From: Marivivens sp. | Lineage (GTDB): Bacteria; Pseudomonadota; Alphaproteobacteria; Rhodobacterales; Rhodobacteraceae | NCBI GenBank assembly: GCA_024642115.1 | Contig: JAHEBU010000011.1 | Location: forward strand, 1-64,000 | Reading direction: 5' to 3' | DNA length: 64,000 nt | Shown here: one piece after another, positions 52,243 to 61,549 of the stretch | Numbering within the stretch: the first letter of the stretch is position 1 | Layout of the letters: each line of letters begins with the position of its first letter | The notes under the pieces: generated by a model | What the model was told of the DNA's origin: nothing | Database searches by the model: none | The model's input: the letters and a program-made list of their open reading frames with translations, nothing else | Made by a program: the position numbers and the translations under genes

Positions 52243-53058
52243 TCAGGCCTGCCCGCCGATCCCTGCGGTGATCTCGGCGGCGGCCCGCACGACGGCGGCC
52301 CCGAATTCCTGCACACGAGAATCGACAAAGCGATTGGCCGGGCCAGAGATCGACACGCCCGCCACCGCCTCGCCCTGCGCGTCGCGGATGGCGGCACCGA
52401 TGCAGCACATTCCGTCGAACCGTTCCTCGCGGTCATAGGACCAGCCGCGCTGGCGGGTCAGGGCCATATCGGCAAAGAAATCGGCGGGGGTGGACAGAGT
52501 GCGGTCGGTGAACCGGCGCAGGCCGGTCCCCTGCAACAGAGCGCGCACACGGGCGTCGTCGCGGGCGGCAAGGATCGCCTTGCCCGTGCCCGAGGCATGC
52601 ATGGCCGTGCGGGTGCCGGGATTGAAAAAGGCGCGGATCGGGTTGGGCGTCTCGATCTGGCCCACGAACACCACCTCGGCCCCGTCGGGGATGGCCAGAT
52701 TGGCCGTCTCGCCCGTCCGTTCCATCAGGCCGCGCAGGACGGGGCGGCTGATATCCTGAAGGCTGGTCTGCTTGAGGTAGGACACGCCGATCCGGTACGC
52801 CTCGATCCCGACCATCCAGTGCTGGGTCGCCTCGTCAAACTGGGCATGGCCGTGCTTTTGCAGCGTGGTAAGGATGCGATGGGTGGTGGGCGGCGGCACC
52901 CCCACGGCCATGGACAGATCGGTAAGTGTGGCGCGATCCTGTCGGGCAAGGGCCGCCAGCACCATCAACGCCCGGTCCAGCGCCTGCATGGTGGGGGCGG
53001 TCGATTCGGTGAACACCGACTTGGGCCTGCCGCGGGATTTCTTGGGTATCGTTGCCAT
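52243..53058 (-). CDS. bhcR: IclR-family regulator of the beta-hydroxyaspartate cycle
   Basis: The 271-residue protein has an N-terminal winged helix (about residues 25-85, with LSMAVGVPPPTTHRILTTLQ) and a C-terminal IclR effector domain (about 100-265, including GTGKAILA and GVSISGPANRF). It is divergent from bhcA, the arrangement known for BhcR, which responds to glyoxylate in Paracoccus. The ATG at 53058 is preferred to a GTG at 53064. The 212-bp divergent region holds two AT-rich repeats that may be its operators. Confidence 0.9.
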   Translation of the reverse strand: MATIPKKSRGRPKSVFTESTAPTMQALDRALMVLAALARQDRATLTDLSMAVGVPPPTTHRILTTLQKHGHAQFDEATQHWMVGIEAYRIGVSYLKQTSLQDISRPVLRGLMERTGETANLAIPDGAEVVFVGQIETPNPIRAFFNPGTRTAMHASGTGKAILAARDDARVRALLQGTGLRRFTDRTLSTPADFFADMALTRQRGWSYDREERFDGMCCIGAAIRDAQGEAVAGVSISGPANRFVDSRVQEFGAAVVRAAAEITAGIGGQA

Positions 53059-53099
53059 GCCCACAGCGTGACCGATGCTGCGCCTGCGAACAACACTGA

Positions 53100-53220
53100 A
53101 ATGAAAATATTTTTCAATACGATTGTATACTGCGCCAGATGAAATCAGTTTTATATATGTAAAGCAAAGGTATGCGGAATTTTTTTTAGTTATGGAAAAT
53201 ATTTCTGAAAAAATTGCATG
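53100..53220. promoter_or_regulatory. Divergent bhcR-bhcA control region with two similar AT-rich sites
   Basis: Two copies of GAAAATATTT (53103-53112 and 53195-53204) lie in this otherwise AT-rich spacer. Each is preceded by AT(G) and followed about 12 bases later by ATTGYAT, so about 18 of 28 positions match as a direct repeat. The core is nearly palindromic (GAAAATATTTTTC at the first site). This fits a pair of IclR-type operators controlling both directions, but it is inferred from sequence alone. Confidence 0.4.
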
Positions 53221-53270
53221 ACGCTGCGGAACGGGTCATTTTGGGTCAACCAGCAGAGGAGGCTGTCCCA

Positions 53271-54461
53271 ATGTCCGACCAGAACCCGCTTTTCATTCCC
53301 GGCCCGACCAACATCCCCGACCGCCTGCGCCATGCCATGAACGTGCAGACGCGGGATCACCGGGCCCCCGATTTCGTGGACACCCTGCTGCCGATCCTTG
53401 AGGACACCAAAAAGGTGTTCGGTTCGACCACGGCCAAGATCATTTTGTTCCCGGCGTCCGGCACTGGCGGGTGGGAGGCTGCGATTGCCAACACCCTGTC
53501 CCCCGGCGACCGCGTTCTGATCGCCCGCTATGGCATGTTCTCGCACAAGTGGATCGACATGTGCCAACGCTTTGGCCTTGTTCCGGAAATCGTCGATGTG
53601 GCCTGGGGCGCCGGTGCCCCTGCCGACACGTTCGAATCGATCCTGAGCGCCGACAAGGGCCACAAGATCAAGGCCGTTCTGGTCACCCACAATGAAACCG
53701 CCACTGGCGTCAAATCCGACATCGCCGCCGTCCGCGCTGCGATGGATGCTGCTGGCCACCCCGCGTTGATGATGGTCGATGCGGTGTCCTCGCTCGCCTC
53801 GATGCCGTTCGAGATGGACCGCTGGGGCGTCGATATTGTCATTTCCGGCAGTCAAAAGGGGTTCATGCTGTCCACCGGCATGGCGATCTGCGCCGTCTCG
53901 CCCAAGGCGCTGAACGCGATGGAAACGGCCAAGCTGCCGCGCACCTTCTTCAGCTTCAAGGACATGCTGACCACCAACGCCACCGGCGGATTTCCCTACA
54001 CCCCGCCGCTGAACCTTATTTGTGGCATGCGCGAGTCGCTCAAGATGCTGTTCGAGGAAGGGTTGGACAATGTCTATGCCCGCCACACGCGTCTTGCCAC
54101 CGGCGTGCGCAAGGCCGTTGGGGCTTGGGGGATGGAACTGGTCGCGCAGTCGCCCGATCTCTACTCCGACACCGTCAGCGCGATTTACGTGCCCAAGGGG
54201 TTCGACAGCGACCTGCTGACCAACCACATCTACAATGCCTACGGCGTGTCCTTTGGCGTGGGTCTGGGCCAGATGAAGGGGCGGGCCTTCCGCATCGGCC
54301 ATCTGGGCATGTTGACCGACGTGATGGTCCTGTCGGGGCTGGCCACGGTGGAAATGGCGATGGCCGATCTGGGCTATCCGGTCAAACTGGGGTCGGGCGT
54401 CGCCGCCGCGCAGGAACATTTTCGCACATCGCGGGCGCAATCGATGGCGGCTGCGGCATGA
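53271..54461 (+). CDS. bhcA: L-aspartate--glyoxylate aminotransferase
   Basis: The 396-residue class-V PLP aminotransferase begins with the alanine-glyoxylate-type LFIPGPTNIPDRL and has the PLP-binding Lys196 in SGSQKGFM and VDAVSSLA with the cofactor Asp. It transfers the amino group of aspartate to glyoxylate, making glycine and oxaloacetate, in the beta-hydroxyaspartate cycle. The ATG at 53271 follows an AGAGGAGG site. It is first in the tightly packed bhcABCD operon. Serine-glyoxylate aminotransferase is the nearest alternative name, but the operon context decides. Confidence 0.93.
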   Translation: MSDQNPLFIPGPTNIPDRLRHAMNVQTRDHRAPDFVDTLLPILEDTKKVFGSTTAKIILFPASGTGGWEAAIANTLSPGDRVLIARYGMFSHKWIDMCQRFGLVPEIVDVAWGAGAPADTFESILSADKGHKIKAVLVTHNETATGVKSDIAAVRAAMDAAGHPALMMVDAVSSLASMPFEMDRWGVDIVISGSQKGFMLSTGMAICAVSPKALNAMETAKLPRTFFSFKDMLTTNATGGFPYTPPLNLICGMRESLKMLFEEGLDNVYARHTRLATGVRKAVGAWGMELVAQSPDLYSDTVSAIYVPKGFDSDLLTNHIYNAYGVSFGVGLGQMKGRAFRIGHLGMLTDVMVLSGLATVEMAMADLGYPVKLGSGVAAAQEHFRTSRAQSMAAAA

Positions 54462-55420
54462 AAGATATCACTTATCCAACTTTCGACGATGTGATCGCCG
54501 CGCACGAGCGGATCGCGCCCTACATACACCGCACGCCGATCCTGACGTCGACTTACCTCAACGAACTGACCGGCGCCGATCTGTATTTCAAGTGCGAGAA
54601 CTTCCAGAAGGCGGGGGCGTTCAAGGTGCGCGGGGCCTGCAACGCGGTGTTCGGCCTGCCCAAGGAAAAGCTGGCCAAGGGCGTCGCCACCCATTCGTCG
54701 GGCAACCACGCGCTGTCGCTGGCCTATGCCGCCGGACGCCGGGGTATCCCCTGCACCGTCGTCATGCCCCGCACCGCCCCCGAGGCGAAAAAGGCCGCCG
54801 TGCGCGGCTATGGCGGGCGGATCGTGGAATGTGAACCTTCGACCAGCGGGCGCGAGGCCAAGTTTGCCGAGGTCGTGGCTGAAACAGGCGCCGAATTCGT
54901 GCATCCCTACAACGACTTGCGGGTCATCACCGGGCAGGCCACCTGTTCGCGTGAACTGCTGGAACAGGTCGATGATCTGGACGCCATCGTCGCCCCCATC
55001 GGTGGCGGCGGCATGATCTCGGGCACCTGCCTGACCGTGTCGAACATCGCGCCGGGCGTCGAAATCTACGCGGCCGAACCCGATCAGGCCAACGACGCCT
55101 ACCGCAGCTTCAAGGCCGGGCATATCATCGCCGATGACGCGCCGGTCACCGTGGCCGACGGGCTCAAGGTGCCGCTCAAGGAAAACACCTGGCATTATGT
55201 TTCCAATCACGTGACAGACATTCTCACCGCCTCCGAAGAAGAGATCATCGCCGCCATGCGCATCACATGGGAACGGATGAAGATCGTCATCGAACCCAGC
55301 TGCGCCGTGCCGCTTGCCACCATCTGGAAAAACCCAAAGGTGTTCGCGGGCAAACGTGTGGGCGTCATCATCACCGGCGGCAACGTCGACATGGGCAAAC
55401 TGCCCTGGATCAAAGGATAA
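54458..55420 (+). CDS. bhcB: beta-Hydroxyaspartate dehydratase
   Basis: This 320-residue fold-type II PLP enzyme of the threonine dehydratase/serine racemase family has the cofactor lysine in FQKAGAFKVRGA, the THSSGNHALS loop and the phosphate-binding IGGGGMISG. It removes water from beta-hydroxyaspartate to give iminosuccinate. The ATG overlaps the bhcA stop (ATGA). It is followed by bhcC after 4 bp. Confidence 0.93.
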   Translation: MKDITYPTFDDVIAAHERIAPYIHRTPILTSTYLNELTGADLYFKCENFQKAGAFKVRGACNAVFGLPKEKLAKGVATHSSGNHALSLAYAAGRRGIPCTVVMPRTAPEAKKAAVRGYGGRIVECEPSTSGREAKFAEVVAETGAEFVHPYNDLRVITGQATCSRELLEQVDDLDAIVAPIGGGGMISGTCLTVSNIAPGVEIYAAEPDQANDAYRSFKAGHIIADDAPVTVADGLKVPLKENTWHYVSNHVTDILTASEEEIIAAMRITWERMKIVIEPSCAVPLATIWKNPKVFAGKRVGVIITGGNVDMGKLPWIKG

Positions 55421-55424
55421 CACC

Positions 55425-56588
55425 ATGAACACGCATGCAAAATTCGCCGACCTCGAAGTGGGCTATGACATCCCCGCGCTGCCCGGCATGGACGAGGCTG
55501 ACATCCAGACCCCCTGTCTGGTCCTTGACCTCGACGCGCTGGAGCGGAACATCAAAAAGATGGGCGATTGGGCCCGCGCCCACGGCATGCGCCACCGGGT
55601 CCACGGCAAGATGCACAAATCAGTGGACGTCGCGCTGTTGCAGGAAAGCCTTGGCGGGTCCTGCGGTGTGTGCTGCCAGAAGGTGTCCGAGGCCGAGGTG
55701 TTTGCCCGTGGCGGCATCAAGGACGTGCTGGTGTCCAACCAGGTCCGCGACCCGGCCAAGATCGACCGTCTGGCCCGCCTGCCCAAACTGGGCGCACGCA
55801 CGATCTGCTGTGTGGATGACGTGGCCAACGTGGCCGACCTGTCTGCGGCAGCGATCAAGCACGGCACCCAGATCGAGTGCCTGGTCGAAATCGACTGTGG
55901 CGCGGGTCGCTGCGGTGTGACAACGACCGAAGCGGTGGTGGCCATCGCCAAGGCCATCGACGCCGCCCCCGGCCTGAAATTCGCCGGCATCCAGGCCTAT
56001 CAGGGGGCCATGCAGCACCTGGATAAATTCGAGGATCGCAAGGCAAAAATCGCACTTGCCGTCGATCAGGTCCGCGACGCTGTGCGCGGTCTGGCTGCCG
56101 AGGCGCTGACCTGCGACATCGTCGGCGGCGGCGGCACCGGGTCTTACTATTTCGAAGGGAATTCTGGTGTTTACAACGAACTCCAGTGTGGCAGCTACGC
56201 CTTCATGGATGCCGACTATGGCCGCATCCTCGATGAAAACGGCCAGCGGATCGACCAGGGCGAATGGGAAAATGCGCTGTTCATCCTCACCTCGGTCATG
56301 TCCCATGCCAAGGCGGACAAGGCGATCTGCGACGCGGGCCTCAAGGCGCAGTCGGTCGACAGCGGCCTGCCGGTGATCTTTGGCCGGACAGACGTAAGCT
56401 ACGTCAAATGTTCGGACGAGCACGGCGTCATCTCCGACCCGCAAGGCGTGCTCAAGGTCAATGAAAAGCTGCGGCTGGTCCCCGGCCACTGCGACCCCAC
56501 CTGCAACGTCCACGACTGGTATGTCGGCGTGCGCGGCGGCAAGGTCGAATCCGTCTGGCCGGTGTCGGCGCGGGGCAAGGCCTACTGA
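55425..56588 (+). CDS. bhcC: beta-Hydroxyaspartate aldolase
   Basis: This 387-residue PLP enzyme of the D-threonine aldolase (DSD1) family has the conserved TPCLVLDLDALERN, the cofactor lysine in RVHGKMHKS, and the C-terminal metal site HCDPTCNVHDW. It condenses glycine and glyoxylate to beta-hydroxyaspartate. It begins 4 bp after bhcB and its TGA shares a base with the bhcD ATG. Confidence 0.93.
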   Translation: MNTHAKFADLEVGYDIPALPGMDEADIQTPCLVLDLDALERNIKKMGDWARAHGMRHRVHGKMHKSVDVALLQESLGGSCGVCCQKVSEAEVFARGGIKDVLVSNQVRDPAKIDRLARLPKLGARTICCVDDVANVADLSAAAIKHGTQIECLVEIDCGAGRCGVTTTEAVVAIAKAIDAAPGLKFAGIQAYQGAMQHLDKFEDRKAKIALAVDQVRDAVRGLAAEALTCDIVGGGGTGSYYFEGNSGVYNELQCGSYAFMDADYGRILDENGQRIDQGEWENALFILTSVMSHAKADKAICDAGLKAQSVDSGLPVIFGRTDVSYVKCSDEHGVISDPQGVLKVNEKLRLVPGHCDPTCNVHDWYVGVRGGKVESVWPVSARGKAY

Positions 56589-57565
56589 TGGCGCAAATCC
56601 TGATCGTGAGCGAGGCGGCCTGTGCGCAGGCCGTCTCCGCCGCCGCGGCCTTTGATGCCGTCCGGGACGTGTTCGCGGCGATGGCCAGCGGTAAGGCCCG
56701 CAATTTCCCCGTCGTGCGCGAAGCCTTGGGGTATCAAGACGCCCTCTACGGCTTCAAATCCGGTTTTGATGCCGCCGCCCCCGCGCTGGGCGTCAAATCG
56801 GGTGGCTTCTGGCCGGGCAACATGGCCAAGGGGCTGACCAACCACCAATCCACCATCTTCCTTTTCGACCCCGACACCGGGCAGTTGCAGGCGCTCGTCG
56901 GTGGCAACTACCTGACCGCGATCCGCACGGCTGCCGCTTCTTCGGTCTCCATCGCGCACCTGGCCCGCAAGGACGCACGCGTGCTGGGCATGGTGGGGGC
57001 AGGGCACCAGTCCACGTTCCAATTGCGCGCCGCCGTGGCCCAACGACAGTTTGAAAAGGTCGTCGCCTGGAACCCCCACCCCGACATGCTGCCCAAACTC
57101 GGCGCCGTCGCCGCTGAACTCGGCCTGCCGTTCGAGGCAGTCAACCGTGAAGACTTGGGCGCGCAGGCCGACGTCATCATCACCATCACCTCGGCTTTCG
57201 AACCGCTGATGATGCGCGACTGGATCAAACCCGGCACGCACATTGCCTGCATGGGCACCGACACCAGGGGCAAACAAGAGGTTGACCCGGCCCTGCTGGC
57301 CGCAGCCACCGTTTTCACCGACGAGGTCGCGCAGTCGATCACGATTGGCGAGGCGCAGCACGCCATCGCTCAGGGCCTGATCACCGCCGATCAGATCACT
57401 CCAATCGGCGCTGTCATCAACGGCACCCATCCGGGTCGAACCTCGGACAGCGAAATCACCCTGTTTGATGGCACCGGTGTGGGCCTTCAGGACATCGCGG
57501 TCGCCCGCGTGGCCGCCGAACAGGCGCAAAACCTGGGTGTCGCGCAGATCGTCACGCTCGGTTGA
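56588..57565 (+). CDS. bhcD: Iminosuccinate reductase
   Basis: The 325-residue enzyme of the ornithine cyclodeaminase/mu-crystallin family has the Rossmann loop GMVGAGHQSTFQLRA near residue 135 and the conserved GNYLTAIRTAAAS segment. In the cycle it reduces iminosuccinate to L-aspartate with NAD(P)H. Its ATG overlaps the bhcC stop by one base. It closes the bhc operon, which assimilates glyoxylate or glycolate carbon. Confidence 0.92.
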   Translation: MAQILIVSEAACAQAVSAAAAFDAVRDVFAAMASGKARNFPVVREALGYQDALYGFKSGFDAAAPALGVKSGGFWPGNMAKGLTNHQSTIFLFDPDTGQLQALVGGNYLTAIRTAAASSVSIAHLARKDARVLGMVGAGHQSTFQLRAAVAQRQFEKVVAWNPHPDMLPKLGAVAAELGLPFEAVNREDLGAQADVIITITSAFEPLMMRDWIKPGTHIACMGTDTRGKQEVDPALLAAATVFTDEVAQSITIGEAQHAIAQGLITADQITPIGAVINGTHPGRTSDSEITLFDGTGVGLQDIAVARVAAEQAQNLGVAQIVTLG

Positions 57566-57597
57566 TCCCGTTCACCTTGCAGTAACAACTCCGGGGG

Positions 57598-57651
57598 GAG
57601 TCCCACCGGGACGGGGGGCAGCGCCCCCCAACCAGCCCCGTCAGGGGCTGG
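57598..57651 (+). repeat. Tandem GC-rich hairpins upstream of the adenine deaminase gene
   Basis: Three hairpins follow one another: AGTCCC/GGGAC near 57599-57612, GGGGGGC/GCCCCCC (57613-57619 and 57623-57629), and CCAGCCCC/GGGGCTGG (57632-57639 and 57644-57651). They lie after bhcD and 48 bp before the next start codon and have no T-tract. They may end the bhc transcript or lie in the leader of the next gene. Confidence 0.6.
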
Positions 57652-57699
57652 ACCTCCCGCATCCAAACCCGCATCCTGCCCAAAACCGCAGGAGGCCTG

Positions 57700-59397
57700 A
57701 TGGACACCCTCGAAACCCGCATCGCCCAAGGGCGCGGTGACCAACCCGCCGACCTGATCCTGCGTGGCGGGCAGGTGTTCGACGTTGTGACAGGCGACCT
57801 GATCCCCGGCGACGTGGCGATATGTGGCGATACCATCGTCGGCATCGGGGCCGATTACGATGGCCCCAATGTCATCGACGTGAGCGGCCTCACTCTCGTC
57901 CCCGGCTTCATCGACACCCACCTGCACATCGAATCCTCGCTCATTACGCCGTTCGAGTTTGACCGCTGCGTCGCCCCGCGTGGGGTAACGACCTGCATCT
58001 GCGACCCGCACGAAATCGCCAATGTGCTGGGGGTGCCGGGGGTCGAATACTTCCTGGATGCGGCTACGCGCACGGTCATGGACATCCGCGTCAACCTGTC
58101 CTCCTGCGTCCCCTCGACCCACATGGAAACGGCCGGGGCCGAGATCCTTGCCGCCGACCTCGCCCCGCTGATGACCCACCCAAAGGTGATCGGTCTGGCC
58201 GAATTCATGAACTATCCCGGCGTGATCCACCGCGACAGCCAAGCCATGGACAAGCTGCGCCTGTTTCAGGGGCGCCACATCGACGGTCACGCGCCGATGC
58301 TGTCGGGCCGCGACCTGAACGCCTATATCAGCGCCGGCATCCGCACCGAACACGAGGCAACGACGGCGGCCGAGGCGCGCGAAAAGCTGCAAAAGGGGAT
58401 GCGCGTGCTGATCCGCGAAGGGTCGGTGTCCAAAGACCTCGACGCGCTGATCCCGCTGCTGACCGAACGCACCAGCCCGTACATGTGCCTGTGTACGGAT
58501 GACCGCAATCCACTCGATATCGGCGAACACGGGCATCTGGATTACATGATCCGGCATGCCATCGCGCACGGGGTCCCCCCGCTGGCCATCTACCGTGCCG
58601 CCAGCCTGTCGGCGGCCGAGGCGTTCGGGCTCAAGGATCGTGGCCAGATCGCCCCCGGCAAACGGGCGGATATCGTGGCGGTGCGTAGCCTTGAGGCCTG
58701 CGATGCGGTCCATGTCTGGGCCGGCGGGGTGCAGGTGAGCGATGCCGCCTTTGACGCGCGGCAAACCATTCCGCCCATCGGCAGGCACTCGGTCAATGCG
58801 CCGCCCGTCACCGCCGCCGATTTCCGCACCACGTCCAACCGGACGGCGACGGACGTGATCGGGATCATTCCCGGCAAAATCATCACCGACCACCTGCACG
58901 AGGATATCGCAGTGCAGGACGGCGACAAACGGCCTGACCCGGCCCGTGACCTCGCCCGGATCACCGTCATCGAACGGCACGGGCGCAACGGCAACCGGGC
59001 CAACGGGTTCGTGCGGGGGTTCGGGCTGCAACAGGGGGCAATCGGATCCACCGTCTGCCATGATCACCACAACATCGCCGTGGTGGGGATCGACTATGCC
59101 GACATGGCGCTGGCCGCCACGCGGCTGGGCGAAATCGAAGGCGGCTTTGTCGTGGTGTCACAGGGCAAGGTTCTGGCCGAACTGGCGCTGCCGGTGGCCG
59201 GGCTGATGAGCCTGCTGACGTTCGAGGAGGTCCGCGCCAAACTCGTCGCCCTGCGCGCCGCCGCCCGGTCGTTGGGCGTGACACTGGACGAACCGTTCCT
59301 GCAACTGGCCTTTCTGGCCCTGCCGGTGATCCCCATGCTCAAGATCACCGACCGGGGGCTTGTGGACGTGACCGCCTTTGAAATCATCGCAGGCTGA
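57700..59397 (+). CDS. ade: Adenine deaminase
   Basis: The 565-residue metal-dependent amidohydrolase has the metal motif [12 protein letters not shown] near residue 70, a second site near CDPHE and a C-terminal domain with [11 protein letters not shown], as in bacterial adenine deaminases. It converts adenine to hypoxanthine in purine salvage. The ATG at 57700 is preceded by AGGAGG. No purine riboswitch is evident in the leader. It stands alone and converges with sulP. Confidence 0.92.
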   Translation: MDTLETRIAQGRGDQPADLILRGGQVFDVVTGDLIPGDVAICGDTIVGIGADYDGPNVIDVSGLTLVPGFIDTHLHIESSLITPFEFDRCVAPRGVTTCICDPHEIANVLGVPGVEYFLDAATRTVMDIRVNLSSCVPSTHMETAGAEILAADLAPLMTHPKVIGLAEFMNYPGVIHRDSQAMDKLRLFQGRHIDGHAPMLSGRDLNAYISAGIRTEHEATTAAEAREKLQKGMRVLIREGSVSKDLDALIPLLTERTSPYMCLCTDDRNPLDIGEHGHLDYMIRHAIAHGVPPLAIYRAASLSAAEAFGLKDRGQIAPGKRADIVAVRSLEACDAVHVWAGGVQVSDAAFDARQTIPPIGRHSVNAPPVTAADFRTTSNRTATDVIGIIPGKIITDHLHEDIAVQDGDKRPDPARDLARITVIERHGRNGNRANGFVRGFGLQQGAIGSTVCHDHHNIAVVGIDYADMALAATRLGEIEGGFVVVSQGKVLAELALPVAGLMSLLTFEEVRAKLVALRAAARSLGVTLDEPFLQLAFLALPVIPMLKITDRGLVDVTAFEIIAG

Positions 59398-59409
59398 TCG
59401 ACGGAAAGA

Positions 59410-59540
59410 GGGCCGCGCCCGACCCTCGGGGTGGGCGCGACGTCAGTTGGTCGGTGCGGGCGGGATCAAGTAGCCAGACGTCTTTCAATGAGTGACGGTG
59501 CAAACGCGCCCTCCCCGGGGGGGAGGGTCGGGCGCGGCCC
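59410..59540. repeat. 18-bp perfect inverted repeat flanking 95 bp
   Basis: GGGCCGCGCCCGACCCTC (59410-59427) is repeated in exact inverted form at 59523-59540. The pair lies between the convergent ade and SulP genes. The ~95 bases between contain no gene. It may form a long stem that ends transcription from both sides or mark a small intergenic repeat element. Confidence 0.8.
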
Positions 59541-59595
59541 GGCGTGTCCGCCAGCCGGGCCAGATGGTCGGGGCTGAGTTCAGGGCCTACCAGAG

Positions 59596-61341
59596 TTACT
59601 CGGCCGCCTTCAGGTCTGGCCCCAGAAGCGGGGTCAGTTTGCGCACGGCGTCATACTGCGACAAAAACACCTCGCCCGTCAGATCGTGCAGCAGATGCGT
59701 GGTCTTGAGCCGGTCCATGACTGGCCCTTTCACCTCGGACAGGTGGAACCGGATGTTGAGCTCCTTGAGGCGGGCGTTGATCGCCTCGAGGCTTTCCAGC
59801 GCGCTCAGATCAATCTCGTTCACCGCCGAACACATCAGCACCACGTCGCGCACGGCCTTGTCGGGCAGGACGCGGTCATAGACGGTATCCTCCAGATTGC
59901 GGGCATTGGCGAAATACAGGCTCTCGTCCACCCGCAGCGTGACCAGCGACGGGGCGGTCTGCACGTCATAGCGCAGCACGTTGCGGAAATGCTGGGTGCC
60001 GGGCATCAGGCCCACCTCGGCCACATGCGGGCGGGATGTCTTGTAGAGATACAGCAGGATCGAAACACCCACCCCCGCCGACACGCCAATCTCGACCCCA
60101 AATCCCAAGGTCAGCAGGATCGTTGCGGCCACCGCCCAGAAATCGGCCTTGGAATAGGACCAGGCCCGCTTGAGGATGCCGAAATCGACAAGGCTGAGAA
60201 CGGCCACGATGATCGTCGCGGCCAGCGTGGCCTTGGGCAGGTCGTGGATCAGCGGGGTCAGGAACAGCGCGGCAATAGCCAGCCCGACGGCGGTAAAGGC
60301 GCCTGCGGCCGGTGTTTCGGCGCCTGCGTCAAAGTTCACGACAGACCGCGAAAACCCACCCGTGACGGGATAGCCACCAGTAAAGGCAGCGCCGATATTG
60401 GCCGCCCCCAGACCGATCAGCTCTTGGTCGGACACGATCCGCTGCCGCTTTTTCGCGGCCAGCGTCTGCGCCACGGAAATCGATTCCACGAAGCCGATGA
60501 TCGAGATGAGGACCGCAGGCATCGCCAGTTGCCGGATCAGGTCAAGGTTGAACGAAGGCAGCGTGAAGGGCGGCAGCGATTGCGGCACCTCGCCCACAAT
60601 CTTGACCCCCAGCGCGTCAAGGCCAAAGCCCCAGACCGCCAGCGTGGTGGCGACGACAGCGGCCACAGGGCCTGCCTTGGTGATGATATCTGCAAGCCTT
60701 GCCCCGACGCCCATCGACCGCAGAAGGGGTTTCAGCCCCTTGCGCACCCAGAACAGGAACGCCGTGGCCGAGGCCCCCAGAACCAGCGTGATCCAGTTCA
60801 TCGACGACAGATGCGTGCCAATTGACCAGACCAGACCGGTCAGCGTCTCGCCCTCGGCCTTGATGCCCAGGATGTTGCCCACCTGGCTGGCGGCGATGAT
60901 CAGGCCCGACGCGGTGATGAACCCCGCGATGACCGGGTGCGACAGGAAATTGGCGATGAACCCCAGCCGCAGCAGACCCAGCAGCATCAGGAACGTCCCC
61001 GACAGAAAGGCCAGCGTCAGGGCAGCGGTCGCATAATCCGCCGTGCCCGCCTGCGCCACCTGACCGATGGCCGAGGCGGTCATCAGCGACACCACCGCCA
61101 CAGGTCCAACGGCCAGCGCCCGGCTGGTCCCGAACACGGCATACAGCAGGATCGGCACGATCGAGGCATAAAGCCCCGCCTCGGGCGGCAACCCGGCCAG
61201 CAAAGCATAGGCCAGCGATTGCGGGATCAGCATGATCGTGACGATCACCGCCGCGATCAGGTCGCTGGTCAGGGCGTTCCGGTCATAGGTTCGGCCCCAG
61301 TCGAGGATGGGCAGAAACTTGGACAGCGGGGGCAGGGTCAT
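59596..61341 (-). CDS. SulP-family anion transporter with STAS domain
   Basis: The 581-residue protein has about 12 hydrophobic helices with the SulP signature DLIAAVIVTIMLIPQSLAYALLAG near the N terminus and GFVESISVAQTLA in the middle. A cytoplasmic STAS domain (about residues 450-570) carries the conserved VLMCSAVNEIDLSALESLE. It may carry sulfate, bicarbonate or organic anions with sodium or protons. The ATG at 61341 gives a family-like N terminus (LSKFLPILDWGRTY); starts at 61377 (ATG) and 61404 (TTG) are possible. Sulfate supply to the sulfotransferases is possible but not shown. Confidence 0.9.
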   Translation of the reverse strand: MTLPPLSKFLPILDWGRTYDRNALTSDLIAAVIVTIMLIPQSLAYALLAGLPPEAGLYASIVPILLYAVFGTSRALAVGPVAVVSLMTASAIGQVAQAGTADYATAALTLAFLSGTFLMLLGLLRLGFIANFLSHPVIAGFITASGLIIAASQVGNILGIKAEGETLTGLVWSIGTHLSSMNWITLVLGASATAFLFWVRKGLKPLLRSMGVGARLADIITKAGPVAAVVATTLAVWGFGLDALGVKIVGEVPQSLPPFTLPSFNLDLIRQLAMPAVLISIIGFVESISVAQTLAAKKRQRIVSDQELIGLGAANIGAAFTGGYPVTGGFSRSVVNFDAGAETPAAGAFTAVGLAIAALFLTPLIHDLPKATLAATIIVAVLSLVDFGILKRAWSYSKADFWAVAATILLTLGFGVEIGVSAGVGVSILLYLYKTSRPHVAEVGLMPGTQHFRNVLRYDVQTAPSLVTLRVDESLYFANARNLEDTVYDRVLPDKAVRDVVLMCSAVNEIDLSALESLEAINARLKELNIRFHLSEVKGPVMDRLKTTHLLHDLTGEVFLSQYDAVRKLTPLLGPDLKAAE

Positions 61342-61549
61342 GGCAACGGCTTTCAGGTCTGGGATGGGGCCGGGCATCGGCCGGTTTTGGGTCAGATATG
61401 ACAATACATCAAAACATGCAAATGTTTTATTTCATTTGTGGCGCTCTGGCGATGTTCGGCCTCGTGCGGTGACGGCATCCAATCGCATGCAGCCTCTGGT
61501 CGCGGGACAAGGAAGAGTTATAACTGACCCATATGACGAGGACCTCGCT

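Noticed and set aside
57598-57699. A purine riboswitch in front of the adenine deaminase gene
   Set aside because: The leader shows simple GC-rich hairpins only and none of the conserved purine-aptamer loop sequences.
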